Below, piece by piece: positions 37,831-38,745 of a stretch of 38,745 nt of DNA. Location: positions 1-38,745 of the IMG/VR virus record IMGVR_UViG_3300042569_002534, one strand, 5' to 3'. Position 1 is the first letter of the stretch. Each line of letters starts with the position of its first letter. Source of the stretch: a virus. The notes below the pieces were generated by a model, which was not told the origin of the DNA, made no database searches, and worked only from the letters and a program-made list of their open reading frames with translations. Position numbers and translations under genes: made by a program.

Positions 37831-38745
37831 ATGAAAAAAGATCCAGTATACGGCAATCATATAGGAATTGTAGTTAATCAAGAAGATCCAGAATACAGAG
37901 GACGCGTTCAAATATACATACCTTATTTAACTAATACTTTATATGCAGGATGGAACGAAACCTTAACAGATAAAAAATTTAAAAATATCGGTGGTGGTGG
38001 AGATTTAACACCAGAAGTTGTAGAAAAATTAAAAAATGTATTGCCTTGGGCAGAATGTGCTGCGCCTATTTTTGGCGGTGGCACGTCTGCAACATACAAT
38101 CCCTCAACAGGTAGAACTAGTACCAATCCTTATAAAACTGTCGGGCCAGTAAAACCAGCATCTGCTTTGACAGACCCAACCCAACAAGGTTTAATAGACA
38201 AAGCTAAAAGTATTTTAGGTAACGGTAGAACATTAAACTTTAGTGATACTGCTTGGGGTGGTAGATGTGCTACTGCAGCAACCGCTATAGCTGGTGCTGG
38301 TTTAGGCTACGAACCTTTGGGCCAAGAAGGTATAGGAAAATATGGCCCTCCAAATGCTTCTGGTATGGCAAATGGTTCTAACACAGCCTTGCAAGCCAGT
38401 GGATTTTATAACGGACCAGAACCAGCAATAGCTGGAGTATACAAGCCACAATTGGGTGACGCTATTGCTATGGAGGGAGGTAAACCTGACAAGAATGGAA
38501 TTCGTAATGGCCATGTTATAATATGTATAGATGATGGGCGAGTGAGTGGAAGTGTTAAATTCGTTAGCGATAATACTGGTCGTGAAAATTACGAAGATTA
38601 TTTGCCAGGGGGTCGCAAATATGGAAATTATTATAATACCACCTTTTTAAGACCCAACGCAGAAGGCGCTGCTCGTTGGAATACTACCATGGGTCTTCCG
38701 GCTCCTGGCACCGCAACTTTAGATGCACCCACAGCCCCAAACGCA
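37831..38745 (+). CDS. Baseplate spike (gp5-like) with CHAP/NlpC-type hydrolase domain, partial
   Basis: The gene runs off the window (305 codons seen). Residues 5-32 (YGNHIGIVVNQEDPEYRGRVQIYIP in part) form the OB-fold start typical of gp5 and VgrG-like spikes. After a linker, residues about 125-255 look like a cysteine peptidase/amidase of CHAP or NlpC/P60 type: C146 in GGRCATAATAI, GDAIAME, H228 in NGHVIICID and D247 in VSDN. This would replace the T4 lysozyme domain and cut peptidoglycan during infection. It directly follows the 577-aa gene. Confidence 0.7.
   Translation, partial: MKKDPVYGNHIGIVVNQEDPEYRGRVQIYIPYLTNTLYAGWNETLTDKKFKNIGGGGDLTPEVVEKLKNVLPWAECAAPIFGGGTSATYNPSTGRTSTNPYKTVGPVKPASALTDPTQQGLIDKAKSILGNGRTLNFSDTAWGGRCATAATAIAGAGLGYEPLGQEGIGKYGPPNASGMANGSNTALQASGFYNGPEPAIAGVYKPQLGDAIAMEGGKPDKNGIRNGHVIICIDDGRVSGSVKFVSDNTGRENYEDYLPGGRKYGNYYNTTFLRPNAEGAARWNTTMGLPAPGTATLDAPTAPNA

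Noticed and set aside
1-38745. CRISPR arrays, insertion sequences, homing endonucleases, tRNA genes
   Set aside because: No regular spaced repeats, transposase or endonuclease motifs, terminal inverted repeats or tRNA cloverleaf were seen on either strand.

Overview
This window looks like part of the genome of a T4-like, contractile-tailed phage (Caudoviricetes, myovirus form). The host is unknown and is probably a Gram-negative, perhaps aquatic, bacterium. The evidence is an AT-rich, very tightly packed genome, a T4-type tail and baseplate module (sheath, tube, gp26/gp51-like pair, tape measure, gp48/54-like, gp53-like, gp27-like hub, gp5-like spike), a gp17-type terminase large subunit, and T4-style late promoter octamers (TATAAATA and close variants). 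The accessory set of ThyX, class Ia NrdA/NrdB, PhoH, a small heat-shock protein and a RecB-like nuclease is typical of marine T4-like phages such as cyanophages and pelagiphages. No capsid, portal, polymerase or tRNA gene is visible in this window.

Layout. 1-10.6 kb (+): about thirty small, mostly unrecognised genes, many chained by ATGA overlaps, with ThyX, a YopX-family protein, an ABA-sandwich protein, an AbrB-like protein, a dual-specificity phosphatase and a DUF5661-like protein. Sigma70-type promoters (TTGACA-like box, about 17 bp, TAATAT-like box) sit directly against several start codons, which marks this as a probable early region. 10.6-14.3 kb (-): an operon of a 56-aa protein, nrdB, nrdA and a 70-aa protein, closed by a terminator and followed by hsp20. 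14.4-18.5 kb: a DUF6065-like gene (+), a small HExxH protein and a hypothetical (-), then a PD-(D/E)XK nuclease, an acidic repeat protein, a strong terminator and a gp14-like neck protein (+). 18.5-20.9 kb (-): phoH with small zinc-ribbon and hypothetical genes. 20.96 kb to the end (+): the tail and baseplate module with terL inside it, and one inverted dNMP-kinase gene at 35.4-36.1 kb. The last gene, the gp5-like spike, runs off the window.

How the genes work together. NrdAB, ThyX and the dNMP kinase supply deoxynucleotides. PhoH and the RecB-like nuclease may act in nucleic-acid metabolism. The late block builds the tail, and TerL packages DNA. The most striking non-gene signal is regulatory: both the early-type promoters and the late octamers are placed so close to ATG (most often 5-7 nt) that many transcripts should be leaderless. 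In three places the late octamer is also the end of the upstream gene (Asp/Thr-Lys-stop). By contrast, hsp20 and the 70-aa gene next to nrdA have clear Shine-Dalgarno sequences.
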